From contig OZ220199.1 in the NCBI GenBank assembly GCA_964291505.2, forward strand, positions 496,001-560,000: a stretch of DNA of 64,000 bases. The letters are read 5' to 3'. This DNA comes from Kistimonas sp964291505 (lineage in GTDB: Bacteria > Pseudomonadota > Gammaproteobacteria > Pseudomonadales > Endozoicomonadaceae). A program made the translations under genes and the position numbers. Each line of letters starts with the position of its first letter. The stretch's first letter is position 1. Positions 1-7,978 of this stretch are shown here, one piece after another. The notes under the pieces were generated by a model. It searched no databases. It saw nothing but the letters and a program-made list of their open reading frames with translations, and was not told where the DNA came from.

Positions 1-941
1 CCATCAGACACAATTTTGATGCCACGTTCCATCATCACCCGAGTCATGGCCTGGGCATTTTTGACCACCTGCGCTTGATAGGCTTTGAAGTCATCACTCA
101 TGGCTTCCTTGAAGCAGACCGCCTTGGCCGCAATCACGTGGCACAGGGGGCCACCCTGGGATTCCGGGAAGACCGAGAAATTCAGTTTTTTCTGCAGGTC
201 TTCATCGGCGCGGGCAGACAGGATAAGACCACCGCGTGGACCGCCCAGTGTCTTGTGGGTCGTTGTGGTGACAACATCGGCAAACGGCACAGGAGAAGGA
301 TAAACACCCGCCGCCACCAGACCAGCGATATGCGCCATATCAACCAGCAGGTAAGCACCGACCTTGTCCGCAATATCACGGAAACGCTGCCAGTCAACCA
401 CTTTGGAGTAGGCAGAGAAACCACCGATGATCATCTTCGGCTTGTGCTCAAGTGCCAGCCGTTCGACTTCGTCGTAATCAATCTCACCAGTTTCAGCGTT
501 CAAGCCATACTGCACGGCATCGTAAATACGGCCGGAAAAACTGACACTGGCGCCATGGGTCAGGTGACCGCCGTGGGCCAGGCTCATACCCAGCACTTTA
601 TCACCCGGTTTCACCAGCGCCATAAAGACAGCCGCGTTGGCCTGCGAGCCGGAGTGGGGCTGAACGTTAGCATAGGTCGCATCAAACAGGGCTTTGGCAC
701 GATCAATCGCCAGCTGCTCCACCACATCCACGTGCTCGCAACCGCCATAGTAGCGCTTGCCGGGATAGCCTTCGGCATACTTGTTCGTCAATACCGAACC
801 CTGGGCTTCCAGCACCCGGGGACTGGTGTAGTTTTCAGAGGCAATCAGCTCGATATGCTCTTCCTGACGTTGTGCTTCAGCGTCGATCGCCGCCTTCAGT
901 TCAGGATCGAACTCCGCAATGGTCATGTCCGTAGTAAACAT
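1..941 (-). CDS. glyA: Serine hydroxymethyltransferase (partial, C-terminus beyond window edge)
   Basis: PLP enzyme that interconverts serine plus tetrahydrofolate with glycine plus 5,10-methylene-THF, the main cytosolic source of one-carbon units. The reverse strand reads MFTTDMTIAEFDPEL and continues with family hallmarks: the substrate/cofactor segment IASENYTSP, YPGKRYYGGCE, and the PLP-lysine segment TTTTHKTLGGPRGG. About 313 of the usual 415-420 residues are present; the rest lies left of base 1. The start at 941 is supported by a GGGGAGA ribosome-binding site just upstream. It is divergent from the YHYH gene across a 396-base gap. Identification is secure. Confidence 0.97.
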   Translation of the reverse strand, partial: MFTTDMTIAEFDPELKAAIDAEAQRQEEHIELIASENYTSPRVLEAQGSVLTNKYAEGYPGKRYYGGCEHVDVVEQLAIDRAKALFDATYANVQPHSGSQANAAVFMALVKPGDKVLGMSLAHGGHLTHGASVSFSGRIYDAVQYGLNAETGEIDYDEVERLALEHKPKMIIGGFSAYSKVVDWQRFRDIADKVGAYLLVDMAHIAGLVAAGVYPSPVPFADVVTTTTHKTLGGPRGGLILSARADEDLQKKLNFSVFPESQGGPLCHVIAAKAVCFKEAMSDDFKAYQAQVVKNAQAMTRVMMERGIKIVSD

Positions 942-1337
942 CAATCTCCCCTGTGTCGATGTAAGGTGGAAGCAGGCGGGATTCTAACGCAACCCAACCG
1001 CGCTGGCACATGAAAATAACCGGTTATCCCCATGAGCACGATTCAAGGCCGTTGCTGCAGAAGCCTGGCCGATATAACGGGCTCATCGTTTCTTAATGGT
1101 TTTTCACATAGACTGATGAAGAATCCAATCATTCATCGGGAAATGCTCACGAAACCATAAAAAAACGGTTTACCCTGACAGCCCTACCCTCTACCTCGCC
1201 AACTGAGCACCGCTCTCACCCTGAAACAGTATCGCGTCATGCCTTGCAATAGGCGCAAAAACCCCGCACCTTCTATATAAAGAACGTAGTCCATTGCCCA
1301 AACAATAAAAACAAACCGACAGGGATAATGAGGCATC
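942..1337. other. Intergenic region between divergent glyA and the YHYH gene
   Basis: About 400 bases that should hold both divergent promoters. A short imperfect hairpin (AAACC ... GGTTT around 1152-1171) and a TATATAAA stretch near 1274 are visible, but I could not fit a convincing -35/-10 pair or a riboswitch. No gene seen. Confidence 0.5.
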
Positions 1338-2279
1338 ATGACCGTCCGTTTACAGCATACCCCGTCAGCCAGCCGCGCTTCACTGACAAAACGGGTGTTG
1401 ATAGCCGCTGCCAGCCTTTTCGCCAGTGTTGGCTTTGCTTCGGTGAATCAGGTGACGATCACGACCGACTCACACCATCGCTACATCAAGGCGAACGGTC
1501 TGCCCGACCACGAGCATGGCCAGTTTCCCAATCGTGGTAATCCGCACCGTGTCAGCGCACAGTCTTACCAGTTTCGTGTCCCCCTCCACCCCAAATTCAC
1601 CGGACGGATTCAGCCGACAGGTCGCTATACCTTCGGTGTCGCCATCAATGGCGTACCGTTTGATCCGGGCTCCGCGGAATACTGGAACAATGACCGCTCG
1701 ACCGGCTGGCGAATGGAAGCCCTGAATGTACCGGGTAAACTGGGAATGGATCATCACAATGCCCACGCACAACCAACGGGCGCCTACCATTACCACGGCC
1801 TGCCTCATGGGTTACTGGATGGATCATCCTCCAGCCAACACTCTCCGTTGATCGGTTATGCCGCTGACGGTTTTCCCATCTATGCCCGCTATGGCTATCG
1901 TGACAGTGACAATCCCCGCAGCGGTATTCGCGAACTCACCTCAAGTTATGTGCTGAAAAACGGCAATCGAAAAAGCAACGAACCGTCCGGCCGTTACGAC
2001 GGCACCTATAACCACGACTACGACTACCGTGCAGGCCACGGCGATTTGGATGAGTGCAATGGCCGCACCGGCGTGACACCGGAGTATCCTGACGGCACTT
2101 ACTATTATGTCGTCACCACACACTACCCTTACGTTCCCCGCTGTTTCCGTGGTACGCCGGACGACAGCTTCAGGAAACAAGGCATGGGCAGACAACGGCC
2201 AGGCAACCATCCACAAGGTCGACCACGCTATGACGGCCCGCACGGCCATCACCATCCGGTGCGGCAACCCCGTTTCTGA
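1338..2279 (+). CDS. Secreted YHYH-domain protein
   Basis: Protein of 313 residues with an N-terminal signal-peptide-like segment (basic start, then LIAAASLFASVGFA, residues about 20-35). The middle carries the hallmark of the YHYH family: GAYHYHGLPHG, followed by a G-YAADGFPIYARYGY segment and a DGTY motif near the C-terminus. Family members are secreted bacterial proteins of unknown biochemical role. The last about 40 residues are rich in Arg, Pro, Gly and His (GPHGHHHP), which could bind metal. The start is supported by GAGG eight bases upstream. No operon partner; the next gene has its own promoter. Confidence 0.85.
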   Translation: MTVRLQHTPSASRASLTKRVLIAAASLFASVGFASVNQVTITTDSHHRYIKANGLPDHEHGQFPNRGNPHRVSAQSYQFRVPLHPKFTGRIQPTGRYTFGVAINGVPFDPGSAEYWNNDRSTGWRMEALNVPGKLGMDHHNAHAQPTGAYHYHGLPHGLLDGSSSSQHSPLIGYAADGFPIYARYGYRDSDNPRSGIRELTSSYVLKNGNRKSNEPSGRYDGTYNHDYDYRAGHGDLDECNGRTGVTPEYPDGTYYYVVTTHYPYVPRCFRGTPDDSFRKQGMGRQRPGNHPQGRPRYDGPHGHHHPVRQPRF

Positions 2280-2347
2280 ACCCGCGATAACCAGCACAGA
2301 GACAACACCTGTCCGGGCGTGTCAGAACGGGGTGACGCAGAAGGTCA

Positions 2348-2370
2348 CCTGTTACGACCGGAGTAACAGG
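2348..2370. repeat. Perfect 8-bp inverted repeat downstream of the YHYH gene
   Basis: CCTGTTAC at 2348-2355 pairs with GTAACAGG at 2363-2370 around a 7-base loop. There is no T-run, so it is not a standard intrinsic terminator; it may still stabilise or end the YHYH transcript. Confidence 0.4.
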
Positions 2371-2457
2371 CACGCCTACCCATCTTTTACACTGCACAAC
2401 CACCAACACACCGTCGTCTTTACCATCTGACAATATTTCAGACGAGCGTCATAAATC

Positions 2458-2473
2458 TGGCACAGGCATTGCT
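2458..2473 (+). promoter_or_regulatory. Sigma-54 (RpoN) promoter of the pilin gene
   Basis: The sequence TGGCAC-AGGCA-TTGCT matches the -24/-12 consensus, with GG at 2459-2460 and GC at 2471-2472 separated by exactly ten bases. The predicted start of transcription is about 2485, roughly 50 bases before the pilin ATG. PilR/RpoN control of the major pilin is the known arrangement in Pseudomonas and relatives, so site and gene support each other. The PilS/PilR genes are not in the window. Confidence 0.85.
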
Positions 2474-2533
2474 AAATGGAGAGCGAGCCAACCAAATAAC
2501 CCATAAGACAGAAAACAGAAAAAAGGTGTAACA

Positions 2534-2983
2534 ATGCAAAAACAAGGTGGTTTCACTCTTATTGAATTGATGATCGTCGTGGCGATCATCGGCATTTTGG
2601 CATCAGTGGCGATTCCTCAGTATCAGAACTATACGCGCAATGCACTGGTTACTGCTGCTCTTGCTGATACCAATTCTTTCAAAACAAACATTGCAATTTG
2701 CCTACAAGAAGATACTCCCGGAAACTGTGCTGCCACATTTGCAGACAGAATGGTTGGTAAAGTAACCGCTATTGCTGCAACTGGCGCCGACGGGGCCTCT
2801 ACAGGAAGTGGTGTTGGAGTTGTAATTACTGTTACACCTGGTGGCGCTTTTGGAGCTGAAACATTTACACTGACTTCTGATCCAGCTGGTGGTAACTGGG
2901 TTGTTGAAACAGCTGGAGTTAACCTCGAAGCAAATGAAAAAATGGATCAGGCCATTAAATCTACCGCTATTCGTACCACCTAA
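2534..2983 (+). CDS. pilA: Type IV major pilin (prepilin)
   Basis: Prepilin of 149 residues with a short basic leader MQKQGG, then the peptidase/methylation site G^FTLIELMIVVAIIGILASVAIPQYQNY. Glu5 of the mature protein (FTLIE) is present, and this hydrophobic helix builds the fibre core. Cysteines at about residues 56 and 64 could form a disulphide in the globular part; a C-terminal Cys pair, common in Pseudomonas pilins, is absent. The chain ends in Thr-Thr, a possible O-glycan acceptor given the neighbour. AAGGTG precedes the ATG. A sigma-54 promoter lies upstream and an intrinsic terminator directly downstream. It could be a minor pilin, but promoter and context favour the major one. Confidence 0.93.
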   Translation: MQKQGGFTLIELMIVVAIIGILASVAIPQYQNYTRNALVTAALADTNSFKTNIAICLQEDTPGNCAATFADRMVGKVTAIAATGADGASTGSGVGVVITVTPGGAFGAETFTLTSDPAGGNWVVETAGVNLEANEKMDQAIKSTAIRTT

Positions 2984-2996
2984 TTTGAATGCTCGT

Positions 2997-3026
2997 AAAA
3001 AAGGCCAGCAAAAGCTGGCCTTTTTA
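2997..3026 (+). terminator. Rho-independent terminator after pilA
   Basis: Stem AAGGCCAGC / GCTGGCCTT with an AAAA loop (3001-3022), followed by a T-run. It sits between pilA and the ligase gene, so it may allow partial read-through and make the ligase less abundant than the pilin. Confidence 0.9.
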
Positions 3027-3035
3027 AGGTGAAGT

Positions 3036-4463
3036 ATGAGTAAAGCAGTCTCATTATCATCGATTTTTGCTATTTTTCTGATGGTGTTGTTAATGCTATC
3101 TGGAAATATTTCTTTTAGTTTTGATCCCGGCGGTTATAACAGCAAACGCGTTATTCAAATTGTTACTCTGTTCGTATTATGGGTGAGTGTACTATCACTC
3201 CAGCCTGTTCGCAGTGCTATAAGAGATCAGTGGCAGTCTCTTGATCGGCCTATACAAATCCTGCTCGTCGCTTTCTTTTGTTGCGGGATATTCGCATCAT
3301 TACTCTCTGTCCATCCGTTTAAAGCCCTTCAAGAAGTCAGTTTTTTTGCATTGTTGATTTTGGCATCTCTGTTTATTGCCGCAGCGTCTAAACATCAACA
3401 CTATTTATTGCTGGTCACTTACTGTTTCTGTCTAGGTATTCTCTACTATACATTCATCTATTTTCTGAATTACCAACTGATCATTACTTACGGCTCAGCA
3501 GCCGGTGCTAAAACTTGGATGTACTCATTGGTCAATTTTGCGACGCCCCGAAGCTTTAATCAGATTCAAATCGTACTGATTCCCTTGATAAGCGTACTCT
3601 GTGTGCTGTCTTCAGGCTGGAGAAGGCTGTTCGCCTTTTGTTGCCTTGCACTTCTGGCCTTCTTTATCCTCGTATCCGGCGGCAGGGGAATACTCGTAGC
3701 CTGGGGTGCAGTGTTTTTAGCCGCACTGTGCATTGGGCGAACACGCTATGCCCAGATGGCTTTGTGGCAATTAGGTGCATTGGCAACAGGGATGGCCCTG
3801 AACTACTGGCTAGTGGTCAGTGTGGTTTTTCCAACCAGTGCAGAACGCATTATCACTCGTTATGCACTGGAACGCGTCACGGATGCATCAAGTGGCAGGT
3901 ATGAGTTGTGGCAGGCGGCATGGGAACTGATTAAGGAAAATCCATTCTTTGGCGTAGGACCTCAGCACTACCTCTATGAGGTCGATAAGACGGCAACGCC
4001 CCATAATCTGTTGCTGACCATTGGATCCGAATGGGGAGTACTGGCACTGATATGCCTGAGTGCTGTGATCGCTTACGTATTGATTCGCTGGACCTGGCGT
4101 TTGGCTGTTCATCGTGATGAACCGCATGAAACGTATATTAAACAGATTGGGTTGTTCAGTGCCTTATCAGGTGCACTGGCGTATTCCATGTTTAGCAGCG
4201 TGCAAATTACGCCTTTCAGTCAAACCGTCTTGTTTATTGTGATTGGATTGGCATTGGGACAATGTTTGCCTGAGAAACCGGTGAAGAGCACTCCAAGAAT
4301 AAATCGTGCACTATTCCTGTCAGTCGTCATCGCTGGTTGTTACTTCTTTGGATTTACCTATCAGGAGTTTTTTGAGCCAGATGCGGTGCTCGTGCTGGAA
4401 GGTCAAACTAATGACCCCAGGATATGGACCAATGGGCGCATGGGAGATTACACCAGCAAGTAG
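3036..4463 (+). CDS. Wzy/WaaL-family ligase, probable pilin O-oligosaccharyltransferase
   Basis: Polytopic inner-membrane protein of 475 residues with about ten to twelve hydrophobic segments. The periplasmic loop near residues 285-330 has the Wzy_C signature: SSGRYELWQAAW, then NPFFGVGPQHY and PHNLLL. This fold transfers lipid-linked glycans to lipid A, protein or a growing polymer. Its position 50 bases downstream of a pilin gene matches Pseudomonas TfpO/PilO and Acinetobacter/Neisseria PglL-type pilin glycosyltransferases, so pilin is the likely substrate. That is inferred from neighbourhood; O-antigen ligase is the alternative. AAGGTGAAG precedes the ATG. The C-terminal 30 residues form a short soluble tail. 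Confidence 0.82.
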   Translation: MSKAVSLSSIFAIFLMVLLMLSGNISFSFDPGGYNSKRVIQIVTLFVLWVSVLSLQPVRSAIRDQWQSLDRPIQILLVAFFCCGIFASLLSVHPFKALQEVSFFALLILASLFIAAASKHQHYLLLVTYCFCLGILYYTFIYFLNYQLIITYGSAAGAKTWMYSLVNFATPRSFNQIQIVLIPLISVLCVLSSGWRRLFAFCCLALLAFFILVSGGRGILVAWGAVFLAALCIGRTRYAQMALWQLGALATGMALNYWLVVSVVFPTSAERIITRYALERVTDASSGRYELWQAAWELIKENPFFGVGPQHYLYEVDKTATPHNLLLTIGSEWGVLALICLSAVIAYVLIRWTWRLAVHRDEPHETYIKQIGLFSALSGALAYSMFSSVQITPFSQTVLFIVIGLALGQCLPEKPVKSTPRINRALFLSVVIAGCYFFGFTYQEFFEPDAVLVLEGQTNDPRIWTNGRMGDYTSK

Positions 4464-5126
4464 GTCTGGCAATGGGTAATCACTATGCGTATACGAAAAA
4501 GGTCAAAACCTCACAAGGCTCGTTATGCGATGAAGGTGAGCAGCTCTAGAACGATGTTCTCTATCAAGGCGGTTTATCAAAAAAACTGTCACCATGCTTG
4601 CAACATCCTCATTTTCAAGATGCTCTAATCGTTCTACCCGCTTTTAATTTGCGTTGGGCGTAGCACAGGGTAGCAGTTTGATGTGTGTCTGCCGCAGCAG
4701 ACGATAGCGGGTCACCTCGGAGCAACCTGACAGTTTAGCCATAACAAGAAGCAAACAAAGGCGTCTTAACGCACCAGTGACTGAATCAGCTGTTACTTCA
4801 ACCCGTTGAGCTGCTCAGCCAGACTAATCCAGCCGGTATTCAAGTCGGGCCAGTACCGGACTACCTTTGATAACCTGATTACCACCATCGTAGCCGTGTG
4901 CCTGGTCAATCTGTATTTTCACATCAGAACAGGACGAAGGAAATAAAGATTAATCTGTCATACCGGAGGGATAAGTCATTCTGTGAATGACAGCTGTCCT
5001 CATCAGTCCCGTCATCACCACAAATGTCATCTGTACAATGATGACAATACCGATAACAACTAGGAACTCATTGATAATATGCCCCTCTAAATGAAATAAC
5101 GTTTTATGACATAAAGATTGAAACCC
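4464..5126. other. 663-base intergenic region without a recognisable gene
   Basis: Neither strand offers a convincing coding region. A 6-bp hairpin GTCTGC-CGCA-GCAGAC at 4687-4702 is the only clear structure. A Phe-rich reverse reading frame reaching in from the next gene is treated as chance. The region could be a decayed gene or hold the promoter of the gene that follows. Confidence 0.45.
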
Positions 5127-5708
5127 ATGGATCCGACAAAACCCAAAGCCCTCGTAACACCGCCCTCTCAAAAAACTGAACAACCAGAAACCCCCAAAAG
5201 AACCACAAAAAAGAAAAAACATCGAAAACCAAAAAAAGAGGGTACGCCACCCACCACATTTTCTGTACGGGATGTTGATGTTAAAGCCATTGAAAAACGA
5301 ATCTCTGCACTAGAAAAAGAACAACACCAGCCGGGGGTGACATTCCACGAAGCTTCGCAGCAAGGACTGGAATCACTCTTGAGATTCCATGACACTGGGC
5401 GCCAAACCATGCAGCACTTCAGTGAGCAGTGGGAAAAAATAGCCAGATTATCTGAAAGAGCTATAGCCCTTACAGAAGGCCAACACGCTGGCCCCAGCGC
5501 CGCCGGTTCTGGCCCTTCAAAACATGCACAAGAGTCACCCAGCACATCACTGGCGTCACAATCCGCATCATGCGTTATAGAAAAAAAACAGGCAATTAAA
5601 GACATTTTCTCAGAAATGACAGCAACTATAACGCAAGTAGCAGGAAGAATCTTATATAGCTGGCGGATGCTTTCATATAGCCAAAAACATCATGAATCAA
5701 ACACTTGA
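5127..5708 (+). CDS. Lysine-rich hypothetical protein, possible N-terminal part of a split gene
   Basis: About 193 residues, no family recognised. The first 45 residues are basic and Pro-rich with a Lys cluster (TTKKKKHRKPKK) that resembles a nuclear localisation or nucleic-acid-binding signal. Residues about 50-125 look helical (AIEKRISALEKEQHQ ...), followed by a Ser/Ala/Gly-rich linker and a short helical end. A TTG at 5118 is also possible; ATG 5127 is preferred. It ends with TGA at 5706-5708, a second in-frame stop follows at 5715, and the next gene continues in the same frame. The ending SWRML is echoed at the start of that gene. The two may be halves of one interrupted gene. Confidence 0.5.
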   Translation: MDPTKPKALVTPPSQKTEQPETPKRTTKKKKHRKPKKEGTPPTTFSVRDVDVKAIEKRISALEKEQHQPGVTFHEASQQGLESLLRFHDTGRQTMQHFSEQWEKIARLSERAIALTEGQHAGPSAAGSGPSKHAQESPSTSLASQSASCVIEKKQAIKDIFSEMTATITQVAGRILYSWRMLSYSQKHHESNT

Positions 5709-5754
5709 GGCAATTGAATCTATGAAATTGAAGAAAGCTGGCGGATGCTTTTTG
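5659..5754 (+). repeat. Short direct duplication (AGCTGGCGGATGCTTT, two copies 80 bp apart)
   Basis: The 16-mer AGCTGGCGGATGCTTT begins near 5659 and again near 5735, and the bases after each copy are also similar (TATAGCCAAAAACAT versus GATTACCAAAAAAGCAT). The copies lie across the junction of the two unknown genes, so a small tandem duplication may have created the stop codons between them. Confidence 0.6.
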
Positions 5755-7754
5755 GCGATTACCAAAAAAGCATTTATGAAGAAATGAAGCGTAAAAAACC
5801 AAGACTGAAAAAATGTTTAGCATTAACAAAAAAACTTTATTTAACCATTACTTTCACGGAGTCAAAAGAAGGGCCATTCGACACAAAGAACACCATCAAA
5901 ATAAACAAATTAAGCCCTTTCTTTTATGCGTTAGCACATCGTGTAGCGAGTACCGAAGGCAATACAGAGGACGTTATTCTCTACATGATAAGCATCATAA
6001 ACCTGTCACACTTTAAACGTATAGCAAACTCCCTGTTAATGAATGCAAAAAATATATTAGCCTTCGCCGTCCTGCTTGAAAAATACCTGTATGAAGAAAA
6101 ACTCCATCCCCATACACATTTTAAAATAGCGTCGCTAATAGACACGCTGTGCGATCTGACAGAAGAAAAGAACCTGGCTGCCCAAGCACCTGAGGCGATG
6201 GCATCTTCCATAACTCTCAACACCCTTCGGTATAAAGCAAAATTAATAAAAAGAGAAACGACCAGCACAACACTCATTCCGCTGTTGGTACACCTCATCA
6301 ACCACGGATGTCATGAGTACCTGTTTGACCTTGTACGCCATGTCACCAACTCCCCGCCTGTATCCGATGATGAAATGACGGAAATCATCAATTGCGTCAG
6401 GGTACACCATAGCGAAGCCATGGCCACAGCCTTATCAGCCTTGTTTGAAGAAAACTACGAGCTGATTGACTCTCTGGACACTCACGATGGTTATCTGCTC
6501 TGGCTAAAAGCCGCCATCGCGATGGATAGACATGACAACCCGGATAACGCTGAACAACGCCTTATTCAGGCTGCCGAAGCCTGTCCGAGACTGTGGCTTG
6601 AAGTCGCCCAATTTTATCTGGAACAAAACCCCAGCCCTGAGAAAACGATATGTGAGAATGTCAAAACAGCGCTGCAGAAAGCCAGAAATGACATACCCGA
6701 AACAGAAAGAAACACCTGGCAGGAATATCTCTCTTTAATAACGTTATTGGAAAGCCAGCTATCCGTGGAAACACCGCCCCTGTCAGAAGCAACCGCCTCT
6801 GTGCCTGATACGACTCCCGGTGATGATGCAGAGCTACTGGCAATGAAGGGAATCCATATCTCCGACAGCACGGTGAAACCAACAGGGCCTTCCTTACCAC
6901 CTGCGGCAACAGCATCGCCCCATGCAAGACATGACACGGCTCCTGCACAGGAAGAGAAACCATCCGGCACAGGTACCGCTGACAGTATGACAGGTCAGAA
7001 AGCTGCCGATGATTATGCCTGCCTCGCCAATGTCATGCAGTTAATAAGGCGCGTTCTGCAACGTTTCCAATCTGCCTCTCCGATCACGCAACCCGGCCAG
7101 GATGTTAAGACCTCAACCCCCTTTATAACGATCAGCGCCAAAGGCAAAAAACTCGAACGTCATGAAACCATGCGATACGAAAACAGAAGCTTTCACGTCA
7201 ACCGGTTATTACGCAAAATCAGCCAGTGCCGATTGCTCAACGATGTTAACCGCGAATACCGCCTGATTGAGGCATTTCTATTCCATCCTTCCGCACAATG
7301 CATGATTGGCTATGAGCGCATCCTGCACGAGCTGATATGGAGTCTTATCAAGAGTATTGATGATCCTCACCGGGGGAGCTTTAAAGCGACAACAGAGGAA
7401 AAAAACGACGCCCTCCATGCCGCCAGGGCGTTAACACTGGTGTGCATGGAACACACCATGAAACAGGATGTACAGCTCGATTTACGGATGCCAAAGGAAC
7501 AGATTATCGAAGCATTCATGCGGTTCAATCTTCGCAGCTTGGCCGGAAGCACACTAGGGCATATTTACAGCATAATGGCACAAAATTGCAGAATGGCAGC
7601 TGCCACCCTCGCCGTGATAGCCCGCTACTATTTTAATGCCAAACATATCATTCAACCTGACTACACTGGCAAAACAGAAGAAAATGAACATGACCGACAT
7701 GACCGCTATCGTTTTGTCAATCTCCGAACCGTTAACCCCAAACCTCCAGCCTGA
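5745..7754 (+). CDS. Large helical hypothetical protein, TPR-like region
   Basis: 669 residues, mostly helical, family not recognised. Residues about 240-330 read like tetratricopeptide-type helices (YLLWLKAAIAMDRH, AEQRLIQAAEACPRLWLEVAQFYLEQ). A Pro/Ala/Thr-rich, probably disordered linker spans about 345-425, and a second helical domain runs from about 470 to the end. No signal peptide or membrane segment. The ATG at 5745 lacks a clear ribosome-binding site, and the frame continues back to the preceding gene apart from two stops, so the true start is uncertain. Accessory location and lack of relatives known to me would fit a host-directed protein, but that is conjecture. Confidence 0.55.
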   Translation: MLFGDYQKSIYEEMKRKKPRLKKCLALTKKLYLTITFTESKEGPFDTKNTIKINKLSPFFYALAHRVASTEGNTEDVILYMISIINLSHFKRIANSLLMNAKNILAFAVLLEKYLYEEKLHPHTHFKIASLIDTLCDLTEEKNLAAQAPEAMASSITLNTLRYKAKLIKRETTSTTLIPLLVHLINHGCHEYLFDLVRHVTNSPPVSDDEMTEIINCVRVHHSEAMATALSALFEENYELIDSLDTHDGYLLWLKAAIAMDRHDNPDNAEQRLIQAAEACPRLWLEVAQFYLEQNPSPEKTICENVKTALQKARNDIPETERNTWQEYLSLITLLESQLSVETPPLSEATASVPDTTPGDDAELLAMKGIHISDSTVKPTGPSLPPAATASPHARHDTAPAQEEKPSGTGTADSMTGQKAADDYACLANVMQLIRRVLQRFQSASPITQPGQDVKTSTPFITISAKGKKLERHETMRYENRSFHVNRLLRKISQCRLLNDVNREYRLIEAFLFHPSAQCMIGYERILHELIWSLIKSIDDPHRGSFKATTEEKNDALHAARALTLVCMEHTMKQDVQLDLRMPKEQIIEAFMRFNLRSLAGSTLGHIYSIMAQNCRMAAATLAVIARYYFNAKHIIQPDYTGKTEENEHDRHDRYRFVNLRTVNPKPPA

Positions 7755-7978
7755 TAGTCAGGCAGCCAAGCCATGCTCACTCCAGCGAAAACTTACAACG
7801 ACAATTGCACTCCCACAATGATGCGGAGCTGTGACAGCGAGCAAAAACGGCGTTCGGCGGCAATCTTACTTCGTTGGATATTTGGCATTCGGCCGCCGGT
7901 AGCGGATAATGCCCGGTTTGTTTTCCGGCGTCCCACCAAGGGCGTCGCAACCCCTGTTAAGGCGATAGATAATTAGCT

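Noticed and set aside
2107..2430. Second + strand frame over the end of the YHYH gene
   Set aside because: No start signal or domain; the YHYH gene explains the region.
4950..5222. Phe-rich reverse frame of 90 codons
   Set aside because: Antisense to the Lys-rich gene; A-rich codons read backwards give Phe. No other support.
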